Source of the DNA: Drosophila persimilis
Taxonomy: Eukaryota; Arthropoda; Insecta; Diptera; Drosophilidae
NCBI RefSeq assembly: GCF_003286085.1
Contig: NW_020825361.1
Coordinates: 248,001-312,000, forward strand
Direction of reading: 5' to 3'
Length of the DNA: 64,000 nucleotides
In this document: positions 1 to 11,583 of the stretch, piece by piece
How positions within the stretch are numbered: position 1 is the first letter of the stretch
Layout of the letters: each line of letters opens with the position of its first letter
Position numbers and translations under genes: made by a program
Notes under the pieces: generated by a model
What the model was told of the DNA's origin: nothing
The model's input: only the letters and a program-made list of their open reading frames with translations
Databases searched by the model: none

Positions 1-102
1 AAGTATTTAAAACAAACCGGTCAAGTAGAAAATTGATTGATTAATCGGATATAATCGGGCGTCTCGTTTAGCGCGAATCGGTCCCAGAAAAAACATTGCG
101 AA
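1..102 (+). promoter_or_regulatory. XRCC1 5' leader / promoter end
   Basis: AT-rich sequence before the XRCC1 start codon. Two ATCGG-type motifs lie near 46-57 and the ATG context is GCGAAATG. No TATA box is evident. The transcription start cannot be placed, and the upstream neighbour is outside the window. Confidence 0.4.
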
Positions 103-2206
103 ATGCCGATCGCGATTTTGAAATCCGTGCGAGAAGTCAGCAGCGAGGATCCGGTAAGATGTCATGACGAAATCCCCTCTCCGCTAGCTAAATCACATGT
201 TGCTATATCCTACAGGTGCATGTGGCCGAGAATCTGCTGAAGGAAAACGCCGGCAAGAAATGGAAGACGCAAGCGGTCGGCGAGAAGTCCGCCTATGTGA
301 TACTGGAGTTTGCCGATCCGCAGCAGGTCACCGGCATCGACCTTGGCAATGAGCACGCCGCCTTCATTGAGGTACTCGTCAGCCGGACGGGCTGCAAGGC
401 GGACGACTTCAAGGAACTTCTTCTCTCCAGCTCCTTCATGACACCCATCGAGAGCAAGAACTCCAGCAACCAAAATCGTGTTCGCTGTTTCGGCAGCTCA
501 GCCCTTGACTCCACCGCACTGCCCGAGAAATGGAAGCTTTTGAAAATCGTCTGCACTCAGCCATTCAACAAGCACGTGCAGTACGGTCTGTCCTTCGTCA
601 AGGTTCACGTGACGGCCCAAGCGGCTGCTACAAGTACCACAGCAGCTGCGTACAAAGCCAAATCGCTGTTACCCGAGCGGATAATGCAATTCGGGGCATT
701 CAAAATGCGCGAGGAATCGCCAGACTCCGATACAGACACACCATTAATGCGCTTCAAGCGCTGGAAGGAGTCTCAGGGGTCAGCTGCTCCGGCCAGCACA
801 GCAGCCGCCATTCGAGACGCCCCTGCAGTGATGCGACGGCTGAGCAACACAAAACCATCGAGTCTTTCAGTGTCGCCGGCTCCCTCACCAGCACCAGCGC
901 TAGTGTCGGCTTCAGCTTCACGTTCTGCCTCTCCTACTGGCGATGGTAAGACGGATGCAAAGCCTCTGGATCGGAATCGGGCTTCACTTTTATTCGGAGA
1001 TGACGACGATGACGATAATGCCGATGATAGGAATCCGAGGAAGCAGCGCTGGAGCAAGCACCTTGAGGCCGACAAGGACAGGCGACGCGTGGAGCAGGAG
1101 AAGCAGGAGAATGAGCGGAAGAAAGACAAATCCAAGCGTCATTCCATAGACAAGGCGCCACCAAAAGTGGACAGCCCCAAGCCCAAGGATATTCCCAAGG
1201 AGAGATCAAGGGAGAGCCACAAGCCAAGGGAGAGCGAGAACCCAAGGGAGAGCCACAAGTCCAGGGATAGGGATAGCGACAGATCAAAGGAGAGTCCCAG
1301 ACCGTCGGCTCATAAGCGCCACTCATCGCCCACTCGAGGCGCTGCCACGCCAGCCAAAAAGTTGAAGATAAAAGAAAGCACCATCCAGTATCGACCCTTT
1401 AATCAACTGCTGCGCGGCGTGGTCCTGGTCATCAGCGGGATACAGGCAAGACACGGTCATACACAGAAGTATACAATCAGTCGCATAACTAAGACCCTAT
1501 TTTCCGTATAGAATCCCGATCGCGCGGACCTTCGCTCAAAGGCAACGGCCATGGGGGCCAGGTACAAGGCAGACTGGGAGTCCGGATGCACTCATCTGAT
1601 GTTAGTCTCATCTTCTACATACGTAGCCGTTCTGCCTTTAATTGTGGCTTTCATTCCTTGCAGATGCGCCTTTAAGAACACTCCCAAATATAGGGAGGTC
1701 AAAGGAAAGGGCAAGATCGTGACCCGCAGCTGGATCGAGAAGTGTCATGCACATAAGAAGTACTTGCCCTGGCGTCGATATGCCTTGGACACAGACGAAG
1801 TGGGCCGGCCAGAGAGCGATGAGGAGCTGCACGACGAATCACTGAAGCCAAAAGCCCGGCCAGAGCCGCAGCTGTCTGGCGATGTCGAAATGTCTGTTCC
1901 CGTGGTGGTGGAAATAGATGATGCAGATCATAACCAGGAGAAGAATACCAATGTCACCCACAATATCTCTTCCGGTATCGACACTGAAGATGAACTGGAG
2001 CGCGTTGCACATGGTGAGCGTCTGCCTCTGCTTCTGCCTGGATCTTGAGAATCGATTTACAACTCTTTCCTTTTGCAGAAAATATCCTAAAAAAGGCCGA
2101 GCGAGGCAAGCAGCAGGTTAAACCCAAGTCACGAGATGTGTACGTTGTTAGCACGGATGAGGAGGACTATCTGGAAGAGAAAAAGAAGCAGGTCAATGCT
2201 CTGTAG
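103..2206 (+). CDS. XRCC1: XRCC1, DNA single-strand break repair scaffold, 5 exons, complete
   Basis: Scaffold protein of base-excision and single-strand break repair in the nucleus. Coding exons are 103-153, 216-1445, 1512-1600, 1664-2013 and 2079-2206; they join in frame to 615 residues. The start is the ATG at 103, giving MPIAILKSVREVSSEDP before the first intron, the typical XRCC1 N-terminus. Residues 1 to about 150 form the XRCC1 N-terminal domain, which in the family binds DNA polymerase beta. Residues 150-400 are a low-complexity linker: Ser/Pro rich, then an acidic run, then Lys/Arg/Glu rich with repeated RES/SHK motifs. About 405-500 is a BRCT domain split by two introns, with GCTHLICAFKNTPKY and the TRSWIEKC signature, matching BRCT1 (PARP-binding) of vertebrate XRCC1. 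The remaining 115 residues are charged, with no second BRCT that I can see. Intron 2 (1446-1511) starts with GC; the others are GT-AG. Family assignment is very safe. Confidence 0.96.
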
Positions 2207-2332
2207 TCACCTTTTTTTATTTAATTTAATTTTTGTGTAAGCCTAGTTATTAAGTTTTCCACTGGCTGTTTACCTTGTACGCTTAAAGTACTTATATGTT
2301 ATGTATTCGGTAAAGCCCTACACTTTTTTTTG

Positions 2333-2338
2333 AATATA
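2333..2338 (+). terminator. Probable XRCC1 polyadenylation signal (AATATA)
   Basis: AATATA, a common variant poly(A) signal in flies, lies 127 nt after the XRCC1 stop, after a T-run. It is the first plausible signal downstream of the stop. Inference only. Confidence 0.4.
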
Positions 2339-3519
2339 CAGTCCAACGCGCTCTGGCATCGATAACATATTTATCGGATAAAATTACCTAACGCGTATGA
2401 AAATACGTGATAGTTATGTTTCTTAAACGTTTTCAAAAAGTATTCAGAAATTTTTATTGCGATGCGTAAATTGATCTGGACTCCCAAATGTATGCCACAA
2501 AATAAATGCATTTCAGGTGCGAGAAGCAACAGTCTGCTGCCCGGACATTCTTGTGCTCTCTCCTAAACTCATGCCCCCCCCATCTCGCTCTGGCACACTG
2601 CGGTTGCATTGAGACCAAAAAGAGTTCTTGCGCCTGTCTGTGCCTTTTATCATTACCAGGGTATATCAATATTAAGGTATGGGGAAGCTACCTAGTACTC
2701 TCTCCGCACAGTTACAGTTTCCTTCGATGTTCACACATGACGGCGAAATTCTCCGTTTCAATTGGAAAAAATATCCAAAAATAAGGCATTTAAATATTAA
2801 TCCTTAAAATCGTATTGAATCACCCAATTGTGGTGTCCTTATACCCTTGAAGCAGCCTTTTTTAAGGCTTTTCAAAGGCATTTATATTATTTAAAATATA
2901 TGCATTATTATAATAGTTATAGATTTATTGGTCATCAACCTTTAAAAGTATTCCATTTTTAAGTCAAAAATCCAGAATAAACCGCGAGTGGTTATCGAAT
3001 GTGTCCATTCGCCTATGGAATATTTATAATTATATACGCAAATAAAGAAAAAAAATAGCAGTAGAACTAATAGAACTGTAGGATATACCTATGTATAAAC
3101 TTTCGAAGTTGTCAAAAGGAGCACTTACGTACCTTGAAATAAGACAGCTCCCTGAGTTGTTAGCCATACCTAAGTTTGGTATGTCATGGCCACAAAACGA
3201 ATGGAGGAAAAACCCTCCCGGAATCAGTCGTGTTTTTGCTGTAGAGAGATTTAGAGTTAACAAATCGCTGGACTGTTGGTTTATGGTAATTTTATCATTG
3301 GTAAATGCCAAAATATTCCAAATCCAAGCCTGCGTGACAGCTTGGGTGAATCCTCAACCACTGATTAGCCTTCAGTTCACCGGAGAACACAGCCTGAAAT
3401 CAAAGAAAGCGAAAAAGTGCAGGCGTCAGGATGAGATTTTCTTAGTGGAAAATCGATATGATTGAGGCCCCAAAATAAAAGTGTTGCTACATATTCTCTT
3501 CTCTTTTCATTTCATGCAG
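2339..3519. other. XRCC1-CanB intergenic region
   Basis: No recognised gene. A DRE-like ATCGATA sits at 2358-2364 next to a second TATCGG at 2372, suggesting a promoter element close to the XRCC1 3' end. An open frame of 124 codons (3091-3465, +) has no recognisable domain and poor codon bias. The rest is AT-rich. Confidence 0.5.
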
Positions 3520-3608
3520 AGAGCAGGACCTCCACCTGAGGAATACAACCGATTGACAGAGAGAGCGAGAGCGAGAGGAAGGACTCACCAAAATACAGAA
3601 GCCCACAG
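3520..3608 (+). other. Candidate non-coding 5' UTR exon of CanB
   Basis: A pyrimidine-rich tract ends in a good acceptor (TTTCATGCAG, ending 3519) and 89 nt later there is a good donor (CCCACAG|GTATGT, 3608/3609). The next acceptor could be ATCAG at 3713, 14 nt before the CanB ATG. The arrangement would be an untranslated leader exon for CanB. There is no transcript evidence, and an unspliced leader is equally possible. Confidence 0.3.
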
Positions 3609-3727
3609 GTATGTCCCATGTCCCACCCACAAGATGTGGTATACCATATCCCAATAAAATGAGGTACAGTGCTCAGTTTTTATTAGATCAAACGGAATCC
3701 GTTTAAGGATCAGAAACAAGGCCAAAT

Positions 3728-4240
3728 ATGGGTAACGAGACCTCCCTGCCGATGGACATGTGCTCCAACTTCGATGCGGATGAGATCCGGCGATTGGGTA
3801 AGCGTTTTCGGAAGCTAGATCTGGACAACTCGGGCGCCCTCAGCATCGACGAGTTCATGTCCCTGCCGGAGCTGCAGCAGAATCCGCTGGTGCAGCGCGT
3901 AATCGACATCTTCGATGCGGATGGCAACGGCGAGGTGGACTTTAAGGAGTTCATCCAGGGCGTCTCCCAGTTCAGCGTGCGCGGCGACAAGCTCTCTAAG
4001 CTGCGCTTCGCCTTCCGCATCTATGACATGGACAACGACGGGTACATCTCCAATGGTGAGCTCTTCCAGGTGCTCAAGATGATGGTCGGCAACAATCTGA
4101 AGGATACACAGCTGCAGCAGATCGTCGACAAGACCATCTGCTTTGCCGACAAGGACGAGGACGGGAAGATATCCTTCGATGAGTTCTGCTCGGTGGTGGG
4201 CAACACCGATATCCATAAGAAAATGGTCGTCGATGTCTAA
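3728..4240 (+). CDS. CanB: Calcineurin B, regulatory subunit of protein phosphatase 2B
   Basis: Calcium-binding regulatory subunit of calcineurin; with the catalytic CanA subunit it forms the calcium/calmodulin-activated Ser/Thr phosphatase of the cytosol. The 170-residue length is the family's usual one and the coding region has no intron. The N-terminus MGNETS is an N-myristoylation signal. Four complete EF-hand loops are visible: residues 31-42 ([12 protein letters not shown]), 63-74 ([12 protein letters not shown]), 100-111 ([12 protein letters not shown]) and 141-152 ([12 protein letters not shown]). All have acidic residues at loop positions 1, 3 and 12, so all should bind calcium. Drosophila also has the near-identical CanB2 on another chromosome. 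Position between XRCC1 and SK, and Cys138 in TICFAD where I recall Gly in CanB2, favour CanB. Codon use is strongly GC3-biased, as expected for a highly expressed gene. Confidence 0.96.
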   Translation: MGNETSLPMDMCSNFDADEIRRLGKRFRKLDLDNSGALSIDEFMSLPELQQNPLVQRVIDIFDADGNGEVDFKEFIQGVSQFSVRGDKLSKLRFAFRIYDMDNDGYISNGELFQVLKMMVGNNLKDTQLQQIVDKTICFADKDEDGKISFDEFCSVVGNTDIHKKMVVDV

Positions 4241-4399
4241 AAAAAACTTGGTGACCGGACCCAAGGGGGATCCATCCCATATATAGAGATATACGACTAT
4301 CGTTTAGCCAATACAGTTCCATGTATGTGTGTGTTTGTGTGTATGTGTGCGAGTGTGCGTGCGTGTGTACCTTCCGTTCCACCTGTTGTTCAGGTTTAT

Positions 4400-4405
4400 A
4401 ATAAA
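4400..4405 (+). terminator. Proximal CanB poly(A) signal AATAAA
   Basis: Canonical AATAAA 160 nt after the CanB stop, following a TG-rich stretch. Further AT-rich sequence with AATAAA at about 5224 could serve longer 3' UTR forms. Confidence 0.5.
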
Positions 4406-6125
4406 TGGATATATCTTTCTGTCTGTGTCTTTCGGTCGGTCTGTAGTTCCCATCCGCACTGATTGTACGAGATCCAAAACGAGGGCCTTGGGGCGTGCCA
4501 AAAAACACAACCAGATAACGGAAACTAAGCTCGTATTGTAATCTATCCATGTCTATACCTTATCTCTGAACGATCTCTCATCCTCAGAATGCAATGAATT
4601 GTGTCTTATACTCATACGAAAACCACCGGCAACGGACCACTATGAATCTTCATCTTTATAATCGTACTCGTACACGTACTATAATGAAACATATTCCCAA
4701 AAACTCTTCTTCACTCGAATTGATTGAAACATAAAACTGTTCCTTTTTCATTCCGCACCACTCATTATACAAATACTATATTCATTAGAAAGTATATTGT
4801 AAAATGTTCCAAAAACGTTTTCTTACAAATTTAAGCTTTAAACTCTTAGACTGTTATCTTCAATTCGTTATTTTCTTTCGTAACTATACTTAAAATTGTT
4901 AATTTCCATTTTCTTCATAGTGGATAATGTTGTTCACTCGAATCCCTATTACATTTCAAATGTATAACGAAATATACTTTCAAACTTTTCCCAGATTTCC
5001 CAGACTCTAGATTTCTTTATAAGGTACGAATCCATATTATTCCAGTCTTAATGGCTTTATTTTAAGCAAACACTTTTCAATTCCATTTCCACATAATGAA
5101 ACATTCAATACCAATATCTTTTTGTAAAATATACTGAAATATGTTTTCAAAACACATTTCCGCTCAGTTTTTCTTTAACTTTAATACCAATCTTTTTCAT
5201 TTTCCATTTCCTATAAAATACTTAATAAAAATGGATTTCGAATCTTCTGCTCTTGAGATCCTTCCCGAGATCCCTTTTTATTTCTATTAGAAAAACTAAG
5301 TATAAGTTTATGCACTACCCGGAGCCTCATTGAAGCTGAAACCTTGGATGGGATCGCTTGGATCGCATTGCTCTGGAAAGTATGCTATGGCAAAGGCCCT
5401 ATGGGGGGGGTAGACATCAACCCTTAATTGACTTAAGATCGATGGAGTCTCAAACCTAGATTGTACTGTAACCTAACTCTATGTTCAAGATTCAAGCCTA
5501 ATAATTAAGTTCATCCTTTGACTACTACTACTACTACTACTACATGTTGTGTATAAGAATGTGCATAAGAAACTGCACCTAAAATTAAACAATGTTTATT
5601 GAAAAAGCAAAACACAAAAGAGGCGTTCGTTCACTGCGGGGAACGGAATGGAATAGAATGGAATGGAATGGGGTGTCCGTCCCCATTCCTAGTCCTAGTC
5701 CTTGGCTACGTATCTCCATAACACGTGCGTGTCTTTCAGGCCTCTCAGGGTACTCCCCAAATCCCGAGCCAACAAAAACGAACAGGAGCAACTTTTTGGC
5801 CGTTAGCAACGATTAGCTGTTTTGTAGGTCACCGATTTACCAACTCTGTGGGTGGATTGGTTCGTGGTCGCTTGTGCAGGTATGTCTGTATGTCCGTATG
5901 TATGAAGGTAGGTGTGTGTATGTGCTCCAGAGGGGCCCTCGTGTGGAGGTCGGACAAAACAGGAAGCCAGCAAACTAGTTGTCAAGTCCATGGGTAGGAA
6001 CTTGTAGGGTGAAACCCAGAGCCCAGAGCCCAGAGCCTTGACCAGGAGAATGAACCAGCGAATGTCCAAGGTGTAGAGGAGGATACGACACGCGTGTGTT
6101 TATTCGATGGATGTATCCTTATATC

Positions 6126-6157
<32 letters not shown>

Positions 6158-9100
6158 TTGGTATCAATAAATTATTATATCCTGTCTGTCGCAAGCTTCG
6201 TTCGTTAATCATTTTCGCCTAGGTTCCCGCCTCCCCAACTCGTAAGCATTTCCATTTTGAAAATTAGTAGGGTTAAAGCCAGGGGGTTACATACCTATCT
6301 TACCTATCTTACAACCATTCCAGTCCTCCCCCCCCTGCTGCTGCTGCTGTTGCTGGCGCCTCACGAGTCTTTCGTTGACCTTTTTTCGGAGGTTTTTCGA
6401 GTCTTTTTGTTTTCAGGTTTGGTTTTTTTCGAGTATTAATTGGCTTGATTAATGTGCTCCAATTTTCGGATTGTACCTAACCGCGCCTGGCCCCAATAAT
6501 CGAGCTTCTCTTTGGCCTCCTGACGCGTCGTCTATCATTTTATTTGTTTTTTTTTTCCTTTGTTTTGGTGGGAAAATATACAAGCTCCGTTTTGGCGGAG
6601 AGGTCCGTGGGCCTGGGATCTGTTTTCTGTCACGAATACCGATATTTCGTATGACAGAAATTTTGATTTCCAAACGTCCGAAAGAGTAGCATCTTTTGTA
6701 TCACTGTATCAAGAATTCCTTTATTAAGGACATACGGAAAAGATGGAAGATTTTTCATTAAACATCTATAAGAAATGAATCCAGGATTCCGTTGATAAAG
6801 AAATGAGTCCCTAATGAAGCACGAGCTGGAAAATAAGAGACTATGAATATGTATGATTTTCTTTACTTTTCGGTAGTTAAATAGTTCAAGTGTTCGATGT
6901 TTTTTTTTTGTTTTTAATCGGTAAACCACCTGGCAGATGTTCGAAGATGAAAGATGTCTCTCCCTGAGTTATAAATACTTTGTATGAGTGTGGGTGCTTC
7001 TCCCATAAGCCCTATTGATTCCATCTCCTGCTTCAACTTCCACTTCTGCTTCAGGGGTTTTGGGATATTTTTGGAAATATTTTCTCTGGTTTTTTTGTTT
7101 CTTTGTTTAGGGAGAAACTTATTTCGCTTGAATAACTTTGTTTTGTTGCTGTTTTTTTTTTTGGGGTAGCAAACGGAAACAAACTATTTAGTGAAAAGGT
7201 TTTTCATAAATTATGTACAGCACTTTTCCCATTTTAATGGCGGGATGTAGCAAGGGGAGGGCTGCTTAGCAGCGACAGGTTGGTGGTTGGGGGAATCCAC
7301 TGTTGTCCTCACACACAAATCAATATACCCTCATGTGCGTGTGTGTGTGTGTGTGTTGTTCTTTTTGTACAGGTAAGGGCATATGTACATATACGCATGA
7401 TATAACCTCAAAATGAAATGAATTTTTTGGGAAAATACTGTCAGCTTTTTATTCGTTCGTCTCTGTTGTTCGGCCGGTCGGAATCCATGGTAAACCCGAG
7501 GATATAGCCACCAGAGCCCCACTAGAGCCCTAGTCTTACGGACACCTCCCTTCCTAAGCTTCGGTGGCAAAAAGCTTTTTAGTTTATGTTGGGTTTTCTG
7601 CAATAATAATCGGAGGTGCGGGAAGGAGGGCATTAAGTCAAAACCGGAGCTGCAAAAACAAATGCCAAATCAATGTTCCATCTGTCTGTCTCTCTCTCTA
7701 TATCACTCTCTTTCTCTCTCTCTCTCTCTCTCTCACTCTCTCTCTCTGTCTGTCCCTCTGCGTGAGTGGCATGTGTGTATTGTGCGATAAAAGTCGAGAC
7801 TCGTGCCAGTTTCGAGCTGTAACCAAAAACGCATACAACAAAACAAAAAGACCAAACAAAACAGTAAAAAAAAAAACCGAAACAACTTCTGTTCTCGGTA
7901 GAGGTGTCGAAGGTGTCAATACCCTGGGAAATCTATAGCCTCAGCCACACAACAGATCATTTTGCCTTTTGCCTGGGTTAGACTGAATTATCTTCAATTA
8001 CTGAAGTGTTTCCCACACAAAGAGTTTGTTCTACACCGATAGTTTTCCTGAAAGATATGGGGGTATTAATATAATCATTCGATTTGGCTTCTGTTTAACT
8101 GGGAATGATCTGTGAGGACAGGCCAACTGCCTGTTCGGCCCAAGATTTATTCAGAGTCAGCAGATCTGCTGCCACCATCTGCCTCGAAGTGCCATAATAC
8201 CCTCTGAGTGGACATAAAAACGAGGTAATTACAATGTGAATGGGAATTACAAAAACAAGCATCAACAACCACCGTTAGCGCCAAGCGTCAAGCGCCAGGA
8301 GCATACTGCTCCCCTCGCCCCTCGCCACCCGCCCCTAGCACCAAGTCCCCGGCCATTCCGCCATTCTGCCATCTGTTCCCGCCCACAGAACCATAAATTT
8401 ACCATTACCACCGAGCGGCTACCTCAACACTGCACCACGCCGCCGCCGCTCCATATATTAAAGGTGGCAAGAAACGAACGCCACATCGGTGACGCAACGG
8501 AACTACGGAGACCCCCCAAAAGTCCGAGCACTTTGCCCCTTTCAAAAAGGTTCAGAAATTTATCCATTTTGAGTGGAAAAAAGCTTAAAAGGATCTTCTG
8601 GGTCTTTTGATGAGATATACAAAAAGTCAATTGTAGAATTGAACGAAATTCTTCAGGGGCACTCCTGTTGAAAATATGGCATAAAAACACTCAGTATACA
8701 AATACTCATGAAATTAACAACATTAAAAACTCAACCCCTTATATAATAAAGCATAAATTGGTTTATTGAGTATTTAAACGATCTGACAGATCATGATTCG
8801 CAAGTCCAGAGTCGTAAAATTTCCATAAAATCAGGCGTTTGTTGATAGAATTAAAAAAAATAGTTCCAAATAGCTAACAAAATTCGTGAGTTCTCCGAAA
8901 GAAGTGTCTATCGCTTGGTTCGCCTTATGTCTTCCCTGAGATGGGAAAATTATAAAAAAAACCCTATATATGTATCTTTGATCCAATTAACTTTGAAACT
9001 CTCAAGGGCTCTCTATCCGTTGATCTACTCCAGGAGGAGGGCCTTGGAAAACTCTCAAACTCTAGCTTTGGCTTTAATTCTGATTATGTTTTTCAATTTC

Positions 9101-9780
9101 GATTCCTACGATTACGACTTCCGATAAATGACTCCGATTCCGACTGTTCCAATTTGGAATAACAATTCCCATTACAGCACCTCATTTCGCCTCCCGTTTC
9201 CTCGTTGCGACTCCCGACTCCAATTCTCGATAACGATTCGCAACTCCCGATTGCAAGTAGAGATTACCAACTCCGATTCCGATTCCGACTAGCGATTCCC
9301 GGCTACCGATTGCCAGCAATCTGCATTCATTCGGCATAGCGCCGTTATATGCTTTCCCAGCACTCTATAAGAAGTGTGACAGAGGCGTAGTGGTCTATGC
9401 GGGAGGGGGGTGTATGCTGCCAGTGGATTCTATGAGAAAGAAGAACTCCCTCTCGGCCACACCGCTGGAAAAGGGGATGGGGCTCCAAAGGAAGCAGCAT
9501 AAACGTTGGCGCAAGAACGACACTCGACTGGACCCCCATCAGAGCCCGAACCCGAACTCGACCCAAAGCCCCGAGCCCCGTTTCCAACTCGACCGACTCC
9601 TGGCCCTGTGGCCGACGCTTCTGGCCGCACTAAACGGGACTCCCTCCACGCCCACAAGCCAGAGAGGGCCCGAGACCGAGACCGACCAACAGCCGACCGA
9701 ACGCCGCCACGACGACGACAACGACGACCCACCGACCGACCGAGCGACCGAGCAGGAACGTCAGCGTCGACGTCGATGTC
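4406..9780. other. CanB distal 3' region and CanB-SK non-coding DNA
   Basis: No coding region recognised. The first kilobase (to about 5590) is AT-rich, like an extended 3' UTR. The rest is microsatellite-rich: (CTA)n 5521-5543, GGAAT units 5644-5671, (TG)14 at 6129-6156, (GT)n 7339-7356 and a CT tract 7681-7758. Degenerate GATTCC/CGACTCC units lie at 9120-9310. Open frames here are all repeat-driven. Confidence 0.6.
6129..6156. repeat. (TG)14 microsatellite
   Basis: Uninterrupted TG dinucleotide run, the longest pure TG run I found in the window. Confidence 0.95.
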
Positions 9781-9781
9781 G

Positions 9782-9814
9782 TATATACACGGTGCCGAGC
9801 AACAAATTGAGTCA
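9782..9814 (+). promoter_or_regulatory. TATA + initiator core promoter candidate (probable distal SK promoter)
   Basis: TATATA starts at 9782 and an initiator-like GTCAGTA has its A at 9814, a spacing of about 30-32 bp as in fly TATA promoters. The sequence after it (to about 10060) is A/C-rich with few T, like a transcribed 5' leader. It lies 12 kb upstream of the first SK coding exon, which begins directly after a splice acceptor and so needs an upstream non-coding exon. Assignment to SK is inference. Confidence 0.4.
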
Positions 9815-11157
9815 GTATCGCACAAACAACACTAACGGAAACATCAACGTGAAAGCAAGACGGACGCACGCCCTCTGTCCGTGTCTGTGTGTTCAAAAGT
9901 TCAACGCGGCCCCCGTCGTCGCGCAGCAGTCGCACTCGAACTTTGTTTCAGTCACAAACACAGACACACAATTCGACACCCGCACACACAAGCCCACGCA
10001 GAAGAGTCGCAAACACACAAGCATACACCCACACAGACACACAGACATGCATAGCAGCGTATAAGCGTGTAAGGTGCAATAATAATAATAACGGGATTTG
10101 CATGAAATGCAGCATCATACAGGAGTCACAGTTAACAGAGGGAACTAGAAATATGTAGACAGAGAGAGGGAGATACAGAGAGATGGATGGAGTGATGGAG
10201 TGATGGAGAGGCTGATCGGAGAAGAGGGACAGAGCCCTCAACACCATAGCTGCGTATTTCAATTCAAGTGAAAAGGAGCGATTGATAGAGAGAAAGTGAG
10301 TGATTTTTGTGGGAATCCGGTGTGCTGGATTGCCTTCCCCTTTGTTTAATGCACCTTGCGTCCACAGGGTACATTGATCGTGGTGTCGGTGGGAGTCAGT
10401 GGGAGTGCAAGAGTCCATTTACCGTTACGGGGTAATTTACAGTTGGATATCTTGACAGACACCAACAGCATTTACAGTTAGCCAGCGAGAGCCGCCGGAG
10501 GGAGTACAAGAGAGTACAACAAAGGGAGATAGTGCTCAAAAAAGACAGGGATGGCTAGAGAGTGCCAGCGGGAATTCGACAAAGAGAAAGGGTCAATGAG
10601 CGACGAACGGGACTGGACGGGATGGGTGATTCGAATCAGCACTTAGCCATTACGTGGCTCTGCCTGCGGGCCCACTGAGAGTGTAAGTCAGTCAGTCACT
10701 CCTGCCTGCCCGCCCTCTCACTCTCTCTTCCGGACAGCATCCCGGACTGTGGGGCATTCCACACGGTATTCGAAATTTGCACTCGAGTTCGAAATCGAAT
10801 CGCAGGCGACAATATTGTTGCAAGTTGTGCAGTCAGTGGCCGCAGTGGCGGCAGCCCGTAAAAATAGAAAGAAAGAAAGAGATAAATTATAATAAAAACC
10901 AAAAAAATAAAACTGTAGGTGGAAGGGGCAGTCACAGGCAGAGGTGGAGGAGAAACAGCGGATACTTGCAACACGGAGTTGAATGCGCCTCGTCGTGGGT
11001 GTCGCGTATTCGTATATAAATATACATATATACTCGTATGCATATATCTATATAAATACAATTTTTTTTGCTGTTATTCTATAGTTCATAAATGTACATA
11101 TATTCTTGTTTAAAATAAAACAAGTGCAAGAAAAGTAGTGGCCCATTGCGGCCGCAA
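9815..11157 (+). other. Putative 5' leader / intron DNA before the coiled-coil ORF
   Basis: About 250 nt of A/C-rich leader-like sequence follows the promoter candidate. Then comes mixed sequence with AGAG-rich tracts (about 10155-10300 and 10490-10600) and a T/A-rich stretch with TATAAA at 11018 and 11051. No coding region recognised. Confidence 0.35.
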
Positions 11158-11583
11158 ATGGAAACTCGTATGAAAATGTCCACTCGGCAACACGAAAATC
11201 AACAACAGCAACAGCAGCAGCAACAACAACAACAGCAGCCACAACAGCAACAACAACAGGAACAGCAACAAAAACAAAACCAACAACAGCAACAATCAGA
11301 GGCAGCAACTCTACAACAACTGGAGGAAAAACTTCAACAGCAGCAGGAGAAACTTCCAAAAAAAGAGAAAGAACTTGAAGACCATCAGGAATATCTGGCA
11401 AGACATACGGAAACATTGAAGTACCAGAAGGCAATACTACAACAAAAGGGGGACCGAATTATACAGCTAAAGGCAAAATATACACACGAGCAAGAGCAAC
11501 TACAGGAACAGAAGAAAAAACTTCAACAACAGTTGCGAAAAGTTCAACAACAGCGAATGGAGTTCACCAATCCACCAACATAA
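11158..11583 (+). CDS. Hypothetical Q-rich coiled-coil protein (141 aa), status uncertain
   Basis: Intronless ORF with a good fly start context (GCAAATGG). Residues 11-46 are almost all Gln, encoded by mixed CAA and CAG. Residues 47 to about 133 are Leu/Gln/Lys/Glu rich with coiled-coil spacing and non-repetitive words such as DHQEYLARHTETLKY and GDRIIQLKAKYTHE. The second half is more complex than a simple repeat would give, which argues for coding. A TATA-like CTATATAAATA at 11047-11057 lies about 100 nt upstream. No homologue or domain is recognised. It may be a small lineage-specific gene, a leader ORF in an SK 5' exon, or a chance frame through a CAG/CAA repeat. Confidence 0.35.
   Translation: METRMKMSTRQHENQQQQQQQQQQQQQPQQQQQQEQQQKQNQQQQQSEAATLQQLEEKLQQQQEKLPKKEKELEDHQEYLARHTETLKYQKAILQQKGDRIIQLKAKYTHEQEQLQEQKKKLQQQLRKVQQQRMEFTNPPT
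11197..11299. repeat. CAA/CAG repeat (poly-Gln in the 11158 ORF)
   Basis: Mixed CAA and CAG triplets with single ACA, CCA, GAA and AAA interruptions. Confidence 0.9.

Noticed and set aside
3091-3465. 124-codon + strand ORF between XRCC1 and CanB
   Set aside because: No recognisable domain, no codon bias and no promoter; length is within chance in this region. Kept only as a note in the intergenic entry.
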